A DNA stretch of 11,016 nucleotides from an uncultured Bacteroidota bacterium (GTDB lineage Bacteria > Bacteroidota > Bacteroidia > Chitinophagales > Chitinophagaceae). This document shows positions 1 through 6,588 of this stretch, piece by piece. The DNA lies in NCBI GenBank assembly GCA_903912405.1, contig CAIWHF010000295.1, forward strand, positions 1 to 11,016, in the 5' to 3' direction. Below the pieces are notes generated by a model that made no database searches, was not told the DNA's origin, and saw only the letters and a list, made by a program, of their open reading frames with translations. The stretch's first letter is position 1, and every line of letters starts with the position of its first letter. The translations under genes were made by a program, and so were the position numbers.

Positions 1-471
1 AGAAATCATGAATGGAATATCTATATTCTTAATAAATAACTTCTTTTTTTGTCCATCCTTAATAATCTTCTCTAATTGTTGTATTTGCTCTTCTTTATAG
101 GTGTTCATTAAATTCTTGATAGTAGAATTATGAGGGTTTAATTGCGCATGTACCATTATTTTGTGAAATGATTGCTGTGCAAATATTTTATCTATCCAAG
201 AATTTACAATTATTTCCATTTTTTCTAATGGTGAAATTGTTTTGTCTTCAATAAGCTCATTTAGCCTATTTTTCATGAATTGCATTCTATAGCCGAATAA
301 GGATTTCATAAGATCTTCTTTTGATCCGAAGTAATAAGAGATCATGGCAATATTTATCGACGCTGCTTTTGCAATATCTCTAACAGACGTACTATCATAG
401 GTTTTCTCAGCAAACAATTGTTCTGCTGCTTCCATTATAAGTAATTGTTTATCTGAAAATTCTTTATGCAT
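1..471 (-). CDS. TetR/AcrR-family transcriptional regulator (C-terminus cut by window edge)
   Basis: The frame is open from an ATG at 471 down to base 1, giving 157 residues without a stop, so only the C-terminal end is missing (family members are about 190-210 residues). The N-terminal 50 residues show the TetR helix-turn-helix: AEQLFAEKTYDSTSVRDIAK (about 16-35), then a recognition helix region ending in ISYYFGSKEDL (about 44-54), where YYFGSKEDL is the family hallmark. The remainder is a helical ligand-binding/dimerisation domain with no recognisable specificity. The start places the first helix at the usual distance from the N-terminus. It lies 69 bp downstream of recG on the same strand and directly behind a double palindromic operator, so autorepression is very likely. 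In Bacteroidota such regulators often precede an RND/TolC efflux operon; that would lie beyond the left edge and is only inference. Confidence 0.93.
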   Translation of the reverse strand, partial: MHKEFSDKQLLIMEAAEQLFAEKTYDSTSVRDIAKAASINIAMISYYFGSKEDLMKSLFGYRMQFMKNRLNELIEDKTISPLEKMEIIVNSWIDKIFAQQSFHKIMVHAQLNPHNSTIKNLMNTYKEEQIQQLEKIIKDGQKKKLFIKNIDIPFMIS

Positions 472-477
472 TTACTG

Positions 478-507
478 CAAAGTTAAACATATGTTTAATT
501 TAAACAA
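478..507 (-). promoter_or_regulatory. tetR promoter (TTG-19-TAACTTTG)
   Basis: On the minus strand, TTG (507-505) is followed after 19 bp by TAACTTTG (485-478), an exact match to the Bacteroidota TAnnTTTG -7 box with acceptable spacing. Both elements lie inside the palindromic operator, so a bound repressor would block RNA polymerase. Only 6 bases separate the -7 box from the ATG, so transcription would begin at or within a few bases of the start codon, implying a leaderless or nearly leaderless mRNA. Confidence 0.6.
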
Positions 508-520
508 ATGTTTAACTTTG
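478..520. promoter_or_regulatory. Double palindromic TetR operator
   Basis: The 43 bases from CAAAGTTAAAC to GTTTAACTTTG form a palindrome centred on base 499 with only one mismatched symmetric pair (491/507) besides the centre base. It consists of two similar 16-bp boxes: TTAAACATATGTTTAA (483-498, a perfect palindrome) and TTAAACAAATGTTTAA (500-515, one asymmetric pair). Their centres are 17 bp apart. Each box has the size expected of one TetR dimer site, so the arrangement suggests two dimers. The site begins 6 bp upstream of the tetR start codon and overlaps its promoter, which fits autorepression. That the neighbouring TetR protein binds here is inference from position and symmetry. Confidence 0.85.
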
Positions 521-540
521 AAATACTTGTTAATAAATTA

Positions 541-2643
541 TCAACTTATTTTACTCCAATGGGATTGATAATCTTGTTCTTTTAGAAGCATTCTAAGTGC
601 TTCGTTTTGAGGGTTTTGTATGTCAGGGTCTTCCTTTACCACCTTCAGAGCTTCTATACGGGTTTCCTCTAAAATATCTTTGTCTACTAAAATATCAGCC
701 AATCTAAATTTTAAAATGCCACTTTGCTTGGTGCCATACAAATCGCCTGGTCCACGCATTTGCATATCTTCTTCTGCAATTTTAAATCCATCATTGGTAC
801 TGCACATGATATCCATTCTTCGTTTACTTTCATTCGATTGGGTATGCGAACCTAGCAGTATACAATACGATTGTTCAGCACCTCGGCCAACGCGTCCTCT
901 CAACTGATGCAATTGAGATAGTCCAAAACGCTCACTACTTTCTATAAGCATTACAGAAGCGTTAGGTACATTTACACCTACTTCAATTACCGAAGTAGCT
1001 ACTAAAATATTGGCTTCACCATCAATAAAGCGCCGCATGTTCCTTTCTTTCAATTCATTTTCTTGTTTGCCATGTACCATGGCAATTTTATATTTATGAT
1101 CAGGAAAGAAAACTTTTACTTGTTCATATCCCTTAGTAAGACTTTCATAGGCAAGTTTTTCATTTTCTTCAATGAGTGGATATACGATATAAGCTTGCCT
1201 GCCTTTGTCTATTTCGGAACGAATAAAATCCATAATTTTTGCACGATATTGTTCGTTTCTATATATCGTTTTTATTTCTTTTCGTCCAGGAGGTAGTTCA
1301 TCTATGATGGAGTTGTTCAAATCTCCATATACGGTCATAGCCAATGTTCTAGGTATTGGCGTTGCTGTCATAACCAATACATGTGGAGCTAATTTATTTT
1401 TATTCCATAGTTTAGATCGCTGATCTACTCCAAATCTATGTTGTTCATCAATAATGGCTAATCCTAAATTTTTAAATTGTACGGTATCTTCAATGAGTGC
1501 ATGGGTGCCAATTAGAATATGTATTGTTCCTTCTAATAATTCCTGCAAAAGTTGTCTGCGTTCTTTAATTTTAGTGCTGCCTGTAAGTAATGCAACTTTA
1601 ATGGGCAGATCGCCAACTACATTTTTAATACTTTCAAAATGTTGTTTGGCTAAGATTTCTGTTGGCGCCATCATGCAACTTTGGAAATTATTATCTATTG
1701 CTAAAAGCATTGATAATATGGCTACCATAGTTTTTCCACTTCCAACATCGCCTTGAACAAGCCGGTTCATTTGAAACCCTGTGGTAGTATCTTGTCTAAT
1801 TTCTTTTAACACTCTTTTTTGAGCATTAGTTAGTTCGAATGGGATAAAAGATTTATAAAATGTATTAAAAATAGTACCTACTTTTTCAAAGGTATATCCT
1901 TTTGTAGCATCGTTGAATGCTTTTACGCGTGCAATTTTTAATTGAGATACAAAGAGCTCTTCCCATTTTATTCGTCTTCTAGCGGCATTTAATTGTGCCA
2001 TATTCTCTGGAAAATGAATCCATTTGAGGGCTTCATATCGTGAGCATAGATTATAGTTTTTACAAATGGCTATAGGTAAGTTCTCAACAATATCCCTGGC
2101 ATTAATTTTCTCAAATAAATTGCTGGTTGTCTTAGCAATGCTCTTATTGTTAAGCCCTCTAAATTTTAAGTTTTCTGTACTTGGATAAACCGGTTGCAAT
2201 CCAGCATTTAAAGACTGTTCATTAAAGTACTCAATTTCAGGATGCGCCAGATTGAGATGTCCGTTAAAGTTGCTGATTTTACCAAAAATGAGCAATAGTT
2301 TACCGTGCTCTAATTCTTTCTTTATATAATTTATACCTTGAAACCAGATTAATTCAATGGATCCTGTGGTATCTTTTACCGTAACAATTAATCTTTTTTT
2401 CCGTCCTTCTCCTTCTTCATAAAAATCATCAACTTTACCAATAAACTGAACCGTTTCTGATTGAGCATTGATTTGATTGATTTTGAGGATTTGTGTTCGA
2501 TCGTAATAACGAAAAGGGTAGTGGTATAGTAAGTCTTGGTATGTATGAATATTGAGCTCCTTTCGTAATAAGGCGCCTTTTTGTGGACCTATTCCTTTTA
2601 GGTATTCTATACTAGTTGTTAATATTGAATTGGATGTTTGCAA
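541..2643 (-). CDS. recG: ATP-dependent DNA helicase RecG
   Basis: RecG reverses stalled replication forks and processes branched DNA such as Holliday junctions and R-loops, in the cytoplasm. The 700 residues match the family length. Visible in order: an N-terminal region containing YLKGIGPQKGALLRKEL (14-30); an OB-fold wedge domain (about 60-150); helicase motif I GDVGSGKT (298-305); motif II DEQH (399-402); motif III TATPIPRT (426-433); a second RecA-like domain with VATSVIEVGVNVP (548-560) and motif VI QLRGRVGR (580-587); and the C-terminal translocation region around GFKIAEEDMQMRGPGDLYG (619-637). No ATG is usable: the first internal Met codon is residue 215 and an in-frame stop lies at 2658-2656, so TTG at 2643 is the only common start codon between them. 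It follows exbD by 8 bp, so it is probably co-transcribed with exbB-exbD. Confidence 0.97.
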   Translation of the reverse strand: MQTSNSILTTSIEYLKGIGPQKGALLRKELNIHTYQDLLYHYPFRYYDRTQILKINQINAQSETVQFIGKVDDFYEEGEGRKKRLIVTVKDTTGSIELIWFQGINYIKKELEHGKLLLIFGKISNFNGHLNLAHPEIEYFNEQSLNAGLQPVYPSTENLKFRGLNNKSIAKTTSNLFEKINARDIVENLPIAICKNYNLCSRYEALKWIHFPENMAQLNAARRRIKWEELFVSQLKIARVKAFNDATKGYTFEKVGTIFNTFYKSFIPFELTNAQKRVLKEIRQDTTTGFQMNRLVQGDVGSGKTMVAILSMLLAIDNNFQSCMMAPTEILAKQHFESIKNVVGDLPIKVALLTGSTKIKERRQLLQELLEGTIHILIGTHALIEDTVQFKNLGLAIIDEQHRFGVDQRSKLWNKNKLAPHVLVMTATPIPRTLAMTVYGDLNNSIIDELPPGRKEIKTIYRNEQYRAKIMDFIRSEIDKGRQAYIVYPLIEENEKLAYESLTKGYEQVKVFFPDHKYKIAMVHGKQENELKERNMRRFIDGEANILVATSVIEVGVNVPNASVMLIESSERFGLSQLHQLRGRVGRGAEQSYCILLGSHTQSNESKRRMDIMCSTNDGFKIAEEDMQMRGPGDLYGTKQSGILKFRLADILVDKDILEETRIEALKVVKEDPDIQNPQNEALRMLLKEQDYQSHWSKIS

Positions 2644-2651
2644 CGTACAAA

Positions 2652-3050
2652 TTAATTATTGTCAACTGCTAAAACTGTTTTTAATTTTAGGAGTCTAGCT
2701 GTTTTCATAACTAAAACAATATTATCGGCATTGGCACTTTTATCTGCGTTAATAACAACCGTAGGTTCGATATCGCTAGATAGCATTAAAGCACTTTGCA
2801 TGGAGTTTTTTAAGGAGTCTTTATTGATCAGCTGTGTGCCTACATATACTTGTTGTAAAGAATCTATAGATACCATAATGGTTTGTTTCGATTTGGTATC
2901 ACTGCTCGCTTTGGGAATGCTTAATTTTACTACATTAGGATTAGCTAAAGTAGAAATGATAAGAAAGAAAAATAATAATATAAATAGGATGTCGTTCAAC
3001 GCAGAGGTATGTGGCTCTGAATTTTTTCGTAAACTATTTTTTAAATTCAT
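2652..3050 (-). CDS. exbD: ExbD/TolR-family biopolymer transport protein
   Basis: This is the small periplasm-facing partner of an ExbB-type proton channel, which couples proton-motive force to outer-membrane work through TonB- or Tol-type systems. The 132 residues show the family plan: a short basic cytoplasmic N-terminus, a single membrane helix (about 18-36, LNDILFILLFFFLIISTLA), then a periplasmic domain ending in the typical region TVVINADKSANADNIVLVMK (about 97-116). Asp20 at the start of the helix is in the position of the proton-carrying Asp25 of E. coli ExbD. The start lies 11 bp after exbB stops and the stop lies 8 bp before recG, indicating one transcript. There is a single exbD and no tonB in the window, so ExbD versus TolR function cannot be decided from sequence alone. 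Confidence 0.92.
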   Translation of the reverse strand: MNLKNSLRKNSEPHTSALNDILFILLFFFLIISTLANPNVVKLSIPKASSDTKSKQTIMVSIDSLQQVYVGTQLINKDSLKNSMQSALMLSSDIEPTVVINADKSANADNIVLVMKTARLLKLKTVLAVDNN

Positions 3051-3061
3051 CGTAGCTAGTT

Positions 3062-3721
3062 TTAAGCAATTGTATCTAAAAAATCTGCAGCAGCAGCTTC
3101 CATTTTATTAACGGCTTTGTTGATTTGCGCGTTAATATAATTATAGGCTACATAAGAAAGTAAACCAATGATAAGACCTACAGCAGAGGTAACCATCTTT
3201 GTATAAATACCACCTGCAATATGTTCTAATGAAAACCCATCATGTTGGATATTAAAGAAAAGTATAATCATACCCGCAATCGTTCCTAAAAAACCAAACA
3301 TAGGTGCAATACCTGCTATGGTAGATAAAATTGAGGTGTTCTTTTCCATTTGATACACTTCTAATTTTCCTACTTGTTCCATTGACTTTTCAATTTGTTC
3401 GTAGGGCTTATCCATACGATGAATACCTTTTTCAATCATTCTAGCAATAGGATGATTTGCACTCTTGCAAATACTTATAGCTCCGGGTTTATTATTATTT
3501 TCTAATTGCTCCTTGATTTTATTGCTAAAATTGGCATCTAATTTAGAAAGAGATTTGATATATAAAAAACGCTCAATAAAAACTACACACATAATGATAG
3601 AGCAAATTGCAATTGGAATCATTAATAGTCCACCTTCTTTAAGTAATTCAAAAAGAGATAACGTTGCAACTTTAGTAGCTTCTTGGTTTGCCTGAAGTAA
3701 AATAGTTTGTAAGAATGCCAT
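3062..3721 (-). CDS. exbB: MotA/TolQ/ExbB-family proton channel protein
   Basis: This inner-membrane subunit forms the proton channel with ExbD. The 219 residues contain three membrane segments, as in ExbB/TolQ: about 31-53 (GLLMIPIAICSIIMCVVFIE), about 132-157 and about 174-196. The family core is clear: IAPMFGFLGTIAGMI (137-151) and IYTKMVTSAVGLIIGL (172-187). Thr147 and Thr174/Thr178 lie in the pore helices, where conserved polar residues of ExbB occur. A long N-terminal stretch (MAFLQTILLQANQE) precedes the first helix; it is too short and polar to be certain of a cleaved signal. It is the first gene of the exbB-exbD-recG run, preceded by a TAnnTTTG box 18 nt from the ATG and insulated from the upstream gene by a terminator. 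Confidence 0.93.
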   Translation of the reverse strand: MAFLQTILLQANQEATKVATLSLFELLKEGGLLMIPIAICSIIMCVVFIERFLYIKSLSKLDANFSNKIKEQLENNNKPGAISICKSANHPIARMIEKGIHRMDKPYEQIEKSMEQVGKLEVYQMEKNTSILSTIAGIAPMFGFLGTIAGMIILFFNIQHDGFSLEHIAGGIYTKMVTSAVGLIIGLLSYVAYNYINAQINKAVNKMEAAAADFLDTIA

Positions 3722-3739
3722 ATTGGTTTATTGTTTTAG

Positions 3740-3747
3740 CAAATGTA
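3740..3747 (-). promoter_or_regulatory. exbB promoter -7 box (TACATTTG)
   Basis: The minus strand carries TACATTTG, an exact TAnnTTTG match, with 18 bases between the box and the exbB ATG. No TTG is present 19-21 bp upstream, so only the -7 element is supported. It sits just after the preceding gene's terminator, where the promoter of the exbB-exbD-recG unit is expected. Confidence 0.5.
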
Positions 3748-3775
3748 ATAATAAGATATGATATTTGATTTATTG

Positions 3776-3814
3776 AAAAAAAATACCCCCAAAAGGTTCT
3801 AAGGCTCTTGGGGG
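3776..3814 (-). terminator. Rho-independent terminator after the FKBP gene
   Basis: Read on the minus strand, CCCCCAAGAG (3814-3805) and CTTTTGGGGG (3795-3786) form a stem with seven uninterrupted pairs from the base, one A-C mismatch, then two more pairs, and a loop of about 9 bases. Eight consecutive T residues (3783-3776) follow after two bases. The structure starts 23 bases beyond the FKBP stop codon and upstream of the exbB promoter, so it ends the FKBP transcript. On the plus strand the hairpin is followed only by ATTTTAAAAC, so it is probably one-directional. Confidence 0.88.
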
Positions 3815-3837
3815 CATTTTAAAACTGGATTAATTAC

Positions 3838-4269
3838 CTATGCTTCAATTGAAATTAATTCTAAATCAAAAATAAGATCTTCCCCAGCTAAAGTATGATT
3901 AGCATCTAAAATAACACTCTCTTCTAACACTTTAGCAATGCGAACCGGAAATACATTACCATCAGCATCATTCATATGTAATTCCATTCCTTCTACTGCT
4001 TGAATATCAGATGGAAATTCATTTAGAGGATATTCCAATAACATTTGGTCGTTTTTAGGACCGTATGCTAAATCAACTGGAATGGTAACGGTTAATTTAT
4101 CACCTACTTTCATGCTTAATACAGCATCGTCAAAACCTTTAATAACCTGACCGCTTCCTACTACAAATTGTAAAGGTGCTCTTCCTTCTGAACTATCAAA
4201 AGTTTCACCACTTGTTAATCGGCCATGATAATGAACATTTACCACATCGCCACTTTTTACTTGTTGCAT
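3838..4269 (-). CDS. SlyD/SlpA-type FKBP peptidyl-prolyl cis-trans isomerase
   Basis: This is a cytoplasmic prolyl isomerase/chaperone of 143 residues. The FKBP fold is split by an insert-in-flap chaperone domain, as in SlyD. The first half runs over about 1-70 with VNVHYHGRLTSGETFDSS (10-27), VGSGQVIKGFDDAV (37-50) and VGDKLTVTIPVDLAYG (55-70). The insert covers about 71-120 (PLNEFPSDIQ...GMELHMNDADGN). The last FKBP strand returns at LDANHTLAGEDLIFDLEL (121-138). That last motif is normally NHPLAG; here Thr126 replaces the Pro. There is no signal peptide and no Cys/His-rich metal-binding tail, so it resembles SlpA/FkpB or tail-less SlyD and should not be assigned the nickel-handling role of E. 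coli SlyD. It is monocistronic, with its own -7 box and terminator. Confidence 0.93.
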   Translation of the reverse strand: MQQVKSGDVVNVHYHGRLTSGETFDSSEGRAPLQFVVGSGQVIKGFDDAVLSMKVGDKLTVTIPVDLAYGPKNDQMLLEYPLNEFPSDIQAVEGMELHMNDADGNVFPVRIAKVLEESVILDANHTLAGEDLIFDLELISIEA

Positions 4270-4287
4270 ATATGTTTTTTTAGCTTA

Positions 4288-4295
4288 CAAAGTTA
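4288..4295 (-). promoter_or_regulatory. FKBP gene promoter -7 box (TAACTTTG)
   Basis: TAACTTTG on the minus strand matches TAnnTTTG exactly and lies 18 bases from the FKBP ATG. No TTG occurs at 19-21 bp upstream. It shares the 106-bp divergent intergenic region with the oppositely directed DUF1343 promoter box at 4350-4357. Confidence 0.5.
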
Positions 4296-4349
4296 CCATT
4301 AATTGTAATACTAAATTCATTATTCCTTATTAAATTACCTTTATTATTT

Positions 4350-4357
4350 TAGATTTG
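4350..4357 (+). promoter_or_regulatory. DUF1343 gene promoter -7 box (TAGATTTG)
   Basis: TAGATTTG matches TAnnTTTG exactly and is followed by 18 bases and then the ATG at 4376. The nearest -33 candidate is TTA (4327-4329) at a 20-bp spacing, one base off TTG. The box overlaps the TTG codon at 4355 that would begin a longer reading frame, which argues that translation starts at 4376. Confidence 0.5.
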
Positions 4358-4375
4358 TATCGGATAACAATATTT

Positions 4376-5560
4376 ATGAAACCAATTTTAATATTACTTA
4401 TTGCCCTTTTTAGTTTTTCTTCGTTATGGGCACAACCATCGCGCAACCCTGCTAAAATTGAAGTGGGTGCATCAAGACTTGGTGCTTATGTGCCGCTATT
4501 AAAACATAAAAAAGTAGCTTTGGTAATCAATCAGACATCTATGGTGCATGATGTTGCTTTGTTAGATACCTTATTGTCTTTAGATATTCAAATTGCCAAG
4601 ATTTTTACCCCAGAACATGGCTTTAGAGGTAGTGCAGATGCTGGAGCGCATATTGATAATGCCGTAGATACTAAAACAGGTATTCCTATAATATCTCTAT
4701 ATGGTGCCCACAAACAACCAACTGCAAAGGACTTTGAAAATATTGATATAGTCCTATTCGACCTTCAAGATGTTGGCGTGCGTTTCTATACCTATATATC
4801 CACTTTAGAATATGTAATGCAAGCCTGTGTATTAAATAATAAAGAATTTATTGTATTAGACAGGCCAAACCCAAATGGCTTTTATATAGATGGTCCGGTA
4901 TTAGATACATCCTTTAAATCGTTTGTTGGTATGCAACCTATTCCCATCGTATATGGAATGACGATTGCCGAATATGCATTGATGCTAAAGGGTACCGTTG
5001 CGGCTTTACGTAACTGTAAAGTAAAAGTTATTTCTTGCTTAAATTATACGCATGCCATGCGCTATACTTTACCTGTAGCGCCTTCCCCTAATCTAAAAAA
5101 CAATACGGCAATCTATTTATATCCTTCTTTGTGTTTGTTTGAAGGCACCATTGTTAGTGTTGGTAGAGGCACAGCTTATCCATTTCAGCAATTTGGTCAC
5201 CCAAGCTTTAAAGCTATGTATCGCTATTCTTTTGTACCTCAAAAAATGCAAGGTGCAACCAAACCGCTTTATGAATCCGATACTTGTTATGGTGCTTTAT
5301 TAGCTACCACAGAGGATGCTGCTTTAACTTTGATAAAGAACAAATTAAATTTAACTTGGTTGATGGAAACTTACAAAGCAAGTAGTGATAAAGAGCATTT
5401 TTTCAATCCCTTCTTCCAGAAATTAGTAGGCAATCAACTGCTAGAAAAACAATTGATTGCCCATGTAAGTGAAGACAGTATCAGAGCTTCTTGGTCGAGC
5501 GCTATTCAAGCCTTTAAAAAAATACGAAAAAAATATTTACTCTATACCGATTTTGAATAA
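4376..5560 (+). CDS. Secreted DUF1343 protein, NamZ-like exo-beta-N-acetylmuramidase (GH171)
   Basis: DUF1343 proteins include NamZ, an exo-N-acetylmuramidase (GH171) that releases MurNAc from the non-reducing end of peptidoglycan fragments. From the ATG at 4376 the product is 394 residues. Residues 1-19 (MKPILILLIALFSFSSLWA) form a signal peptide with likely cleavage before Gln20, so it acts outside the cytoplasm. Conserved blocks: LVINQTS (49-55), TPEHGFRG (78-85; Glu80 is my candidate for the catalytic acid), DLQDVGVRFYTY (129-140), LDRPNPNG (161-168), VYGMTIAEYA (192-201), SPNLKN (237-242) and LFEGT...GRGTAYPFQQFGHP (254-276). The frame extends 7 codons upstream to a TTG, but that codon lies inside the promoter box and the ATG gives the proper signal peptide. 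No MurNAc transporter, kinase or etherase gene is adjacent, so the activity is inferred from the family only. Confidence 0.9.
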   Translation: MKPILILLIALFSFSSLWAQPSRNPAKIEVGASRLGAYVPLLKHKKVALVINQTSMVHDVALLDTLLSLDIQIAKIFTPEHGFRGSADAGAHIDNAVDTKTGIPIISLYGAHKQPTAKDFENIDIVLFDLQDVGVRFYTYISTLEYVMQACVLNNKEFIVLDRPNPNGFYIDGPVLDTSFKSFVGMQPIPIVYGMTIAEYALMLKGTVAALRNCKVKVISCLNYTHAMRYTLPVAPSPNLKNNTAIYLYPSLCLFEGTIVSVGRGTAYPFQQFGHPSFKAMYRYSFVPQKMQGATKPLYESDTCYGALLATTEDAALTLIKNKLNLTWLMETYKASSDKEHFFNPFFQKLVGNQLLEKQLIAHVSEDSIRASWSSAIQAFKKIRKKYLLYTDFE

Positions 5561-5561
5561 G

Positions 5562-6578
5562 TTATTGATAGCTTAAATTTTTAATTAAAGTATCAGGTAG
5601 TTTTGGTAAGGCATTTCTTGGTAATAGGAAAGATGTTAATTCTGCCAATTCTTTAAACACGTAATGCGTATCTGCCGCTGCTTTTAAATAGGCTGCTCCT
5701 GTGCTACCTCCAGTACCCACACGTTTGCCAATAGTGCGTTGTACCATATGGATATGGCGTTGTCTCCACAAGCCCAATTGCTCGTCTACTTCTAATAAAG
5801 TGCTCAGTAATTCATAAGGCAAATGGAATAGGGGATAGTCTCTGTATAGGATTATAAATAGTGCATTTTGACATGCTTTCATGCTCATTTTTCGATCTTC
5901 AGGGTAATTGTTCGCATCTATAAACAAATTTCTAAACGTGCTGATGTTGCCTTTTTCTGATTCTTGTAAGCTATTGCTATAAGCTGTTTCATATTGATTC
6001 CAAAAATCATTTTGGTTCCAATGTTGCTCGTCATTAGCGTAAGGCATGCGCTCTAGCCATTTGTTGATAAGGGATAATAGAGACTCTTCCGATTCTGCTT
6101 GTTTAACTAAATCGATATCGTGCTGACTTAACTGCGATAAATAGTAGCCTTTGCCATGACGTTGATCATACGCCAGACCTAACGTAGCCTCTATAATTTT
6201 AAACTGAATAGATTGAAAGCCAGATGCTGGTCGTAATAAGTCTCTAAAGTCTAGAAAATCCAAGGGAGTCATGGTTTCCATAATGGACATTTGGTTAACC
6301 ATCAACTCCATTATTTTTATAATTCTTTTTGCTCTGTGAACGGAATTATAAATATCGGCTGAACTATTATCGATTGTATCTTGCTTGAATACGCTTCTAA
6401 TTATGCCTAATTCGTGTAATATTTGTTTAAACCATAATTCATAGGTTTGATGTATGATAATGAAAAGCATTTCATCATCTGCTTTAATATTCTCTTTAGC
6501 ACTTTCTGGTGCTTGTGCATTTAAAATAGTTGGTAATTGTAAATACTCACTGTAATAAACGGGTTTTCTGTCTTGCAT
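5562..6578 (-). CDS. kynA: Tryptophan 2,3-dioxygenase
   Basis: This haem enzyme opens the indole ring of L-tryptophan with O2 to give N-formylkynurenine, the first step of the kynurenine pathway. The 338 residues resemble the longer animal-type TDO more than the roughly 280-300-residue proteobacterial forms. Motifs: YYSEYLQLPTILNAQ (8-22), LFIIIHQTYELWFKQILHEL (38-57) with His43 as the active-site His, ETMTPLDFLDFRDLLRPASG (101-120) with Arg112/Arg116 near the substrate site, LWRQRHIHMVQRTIG (270-284) where His275 is the probable proximal haem ligand, and GTGGSTG (288-294), the substrate-binding loop. It starts 10 bp after dnaB stops, with no promoter seen, so it is probably co-transcribed with dnaB. 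Its stop is one base from that of the convergent DUF1343 gene. No other kynurenine-pathway gene is in the window. Confidence 0.96.
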   Translation of the reverse strand: MQDRKPVYYSEYLQLPTILNAQAPESAKENIKADDEMLFIIIHQTYELWFKQILHELGIIRSVFKQDTIDNSSADIYNSVHRAKRIIKIMELMVNQMSIMETMTPLDFLDFRDLLRPASGFQSIQFKIIEATLGLAYDQRHGKGYYLSQLSQHDIDLVKQAESEESLLSLINKWLERMPYANDEQHWNQNDFWNQYETAYSNSLQESEKGNISTFRNLFIDANNYPEDRKMSMKACQNALFIILYRDYPLFHLPYELLSTLLEVDEQLGLWRQRHIHMVQRTIGKRVGTGGSTGAAYLKAAADTHYVFKELAELTSFLLPRNALPKLPDTLIKNLSYQ

Positions 6579-6588
6579 AGTTTATATT

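Noticed and set aside
478..520. The palindrome as a terminator for recG
   Set aside because: It could fold in RNA, but it is A/T-rich with no following T-tract, and its two-box symmetry and overlap with a promoter fit an operator better.
2659..3111. 150-codon open frame on the plus strand opposite exbD and the end of exbB
   Set aside because: It is antisense to two clear family members, has no recognisable domain, and reads as the complement of their codons.
3408..3416. DnaA-box-like TTATCCATA inside exbB
   Set aside because: It has one mismatch, stands alone in coding sequence and is explained by codons.
4355..4375. TTG at 4355 as the start of the DUF1343 protein
   Set aside because: It lies inside the TAGATTTG promoter box and adds seven residues (MYRITIF) before a well-formed signal peptide that begins at the ATG at 4376.
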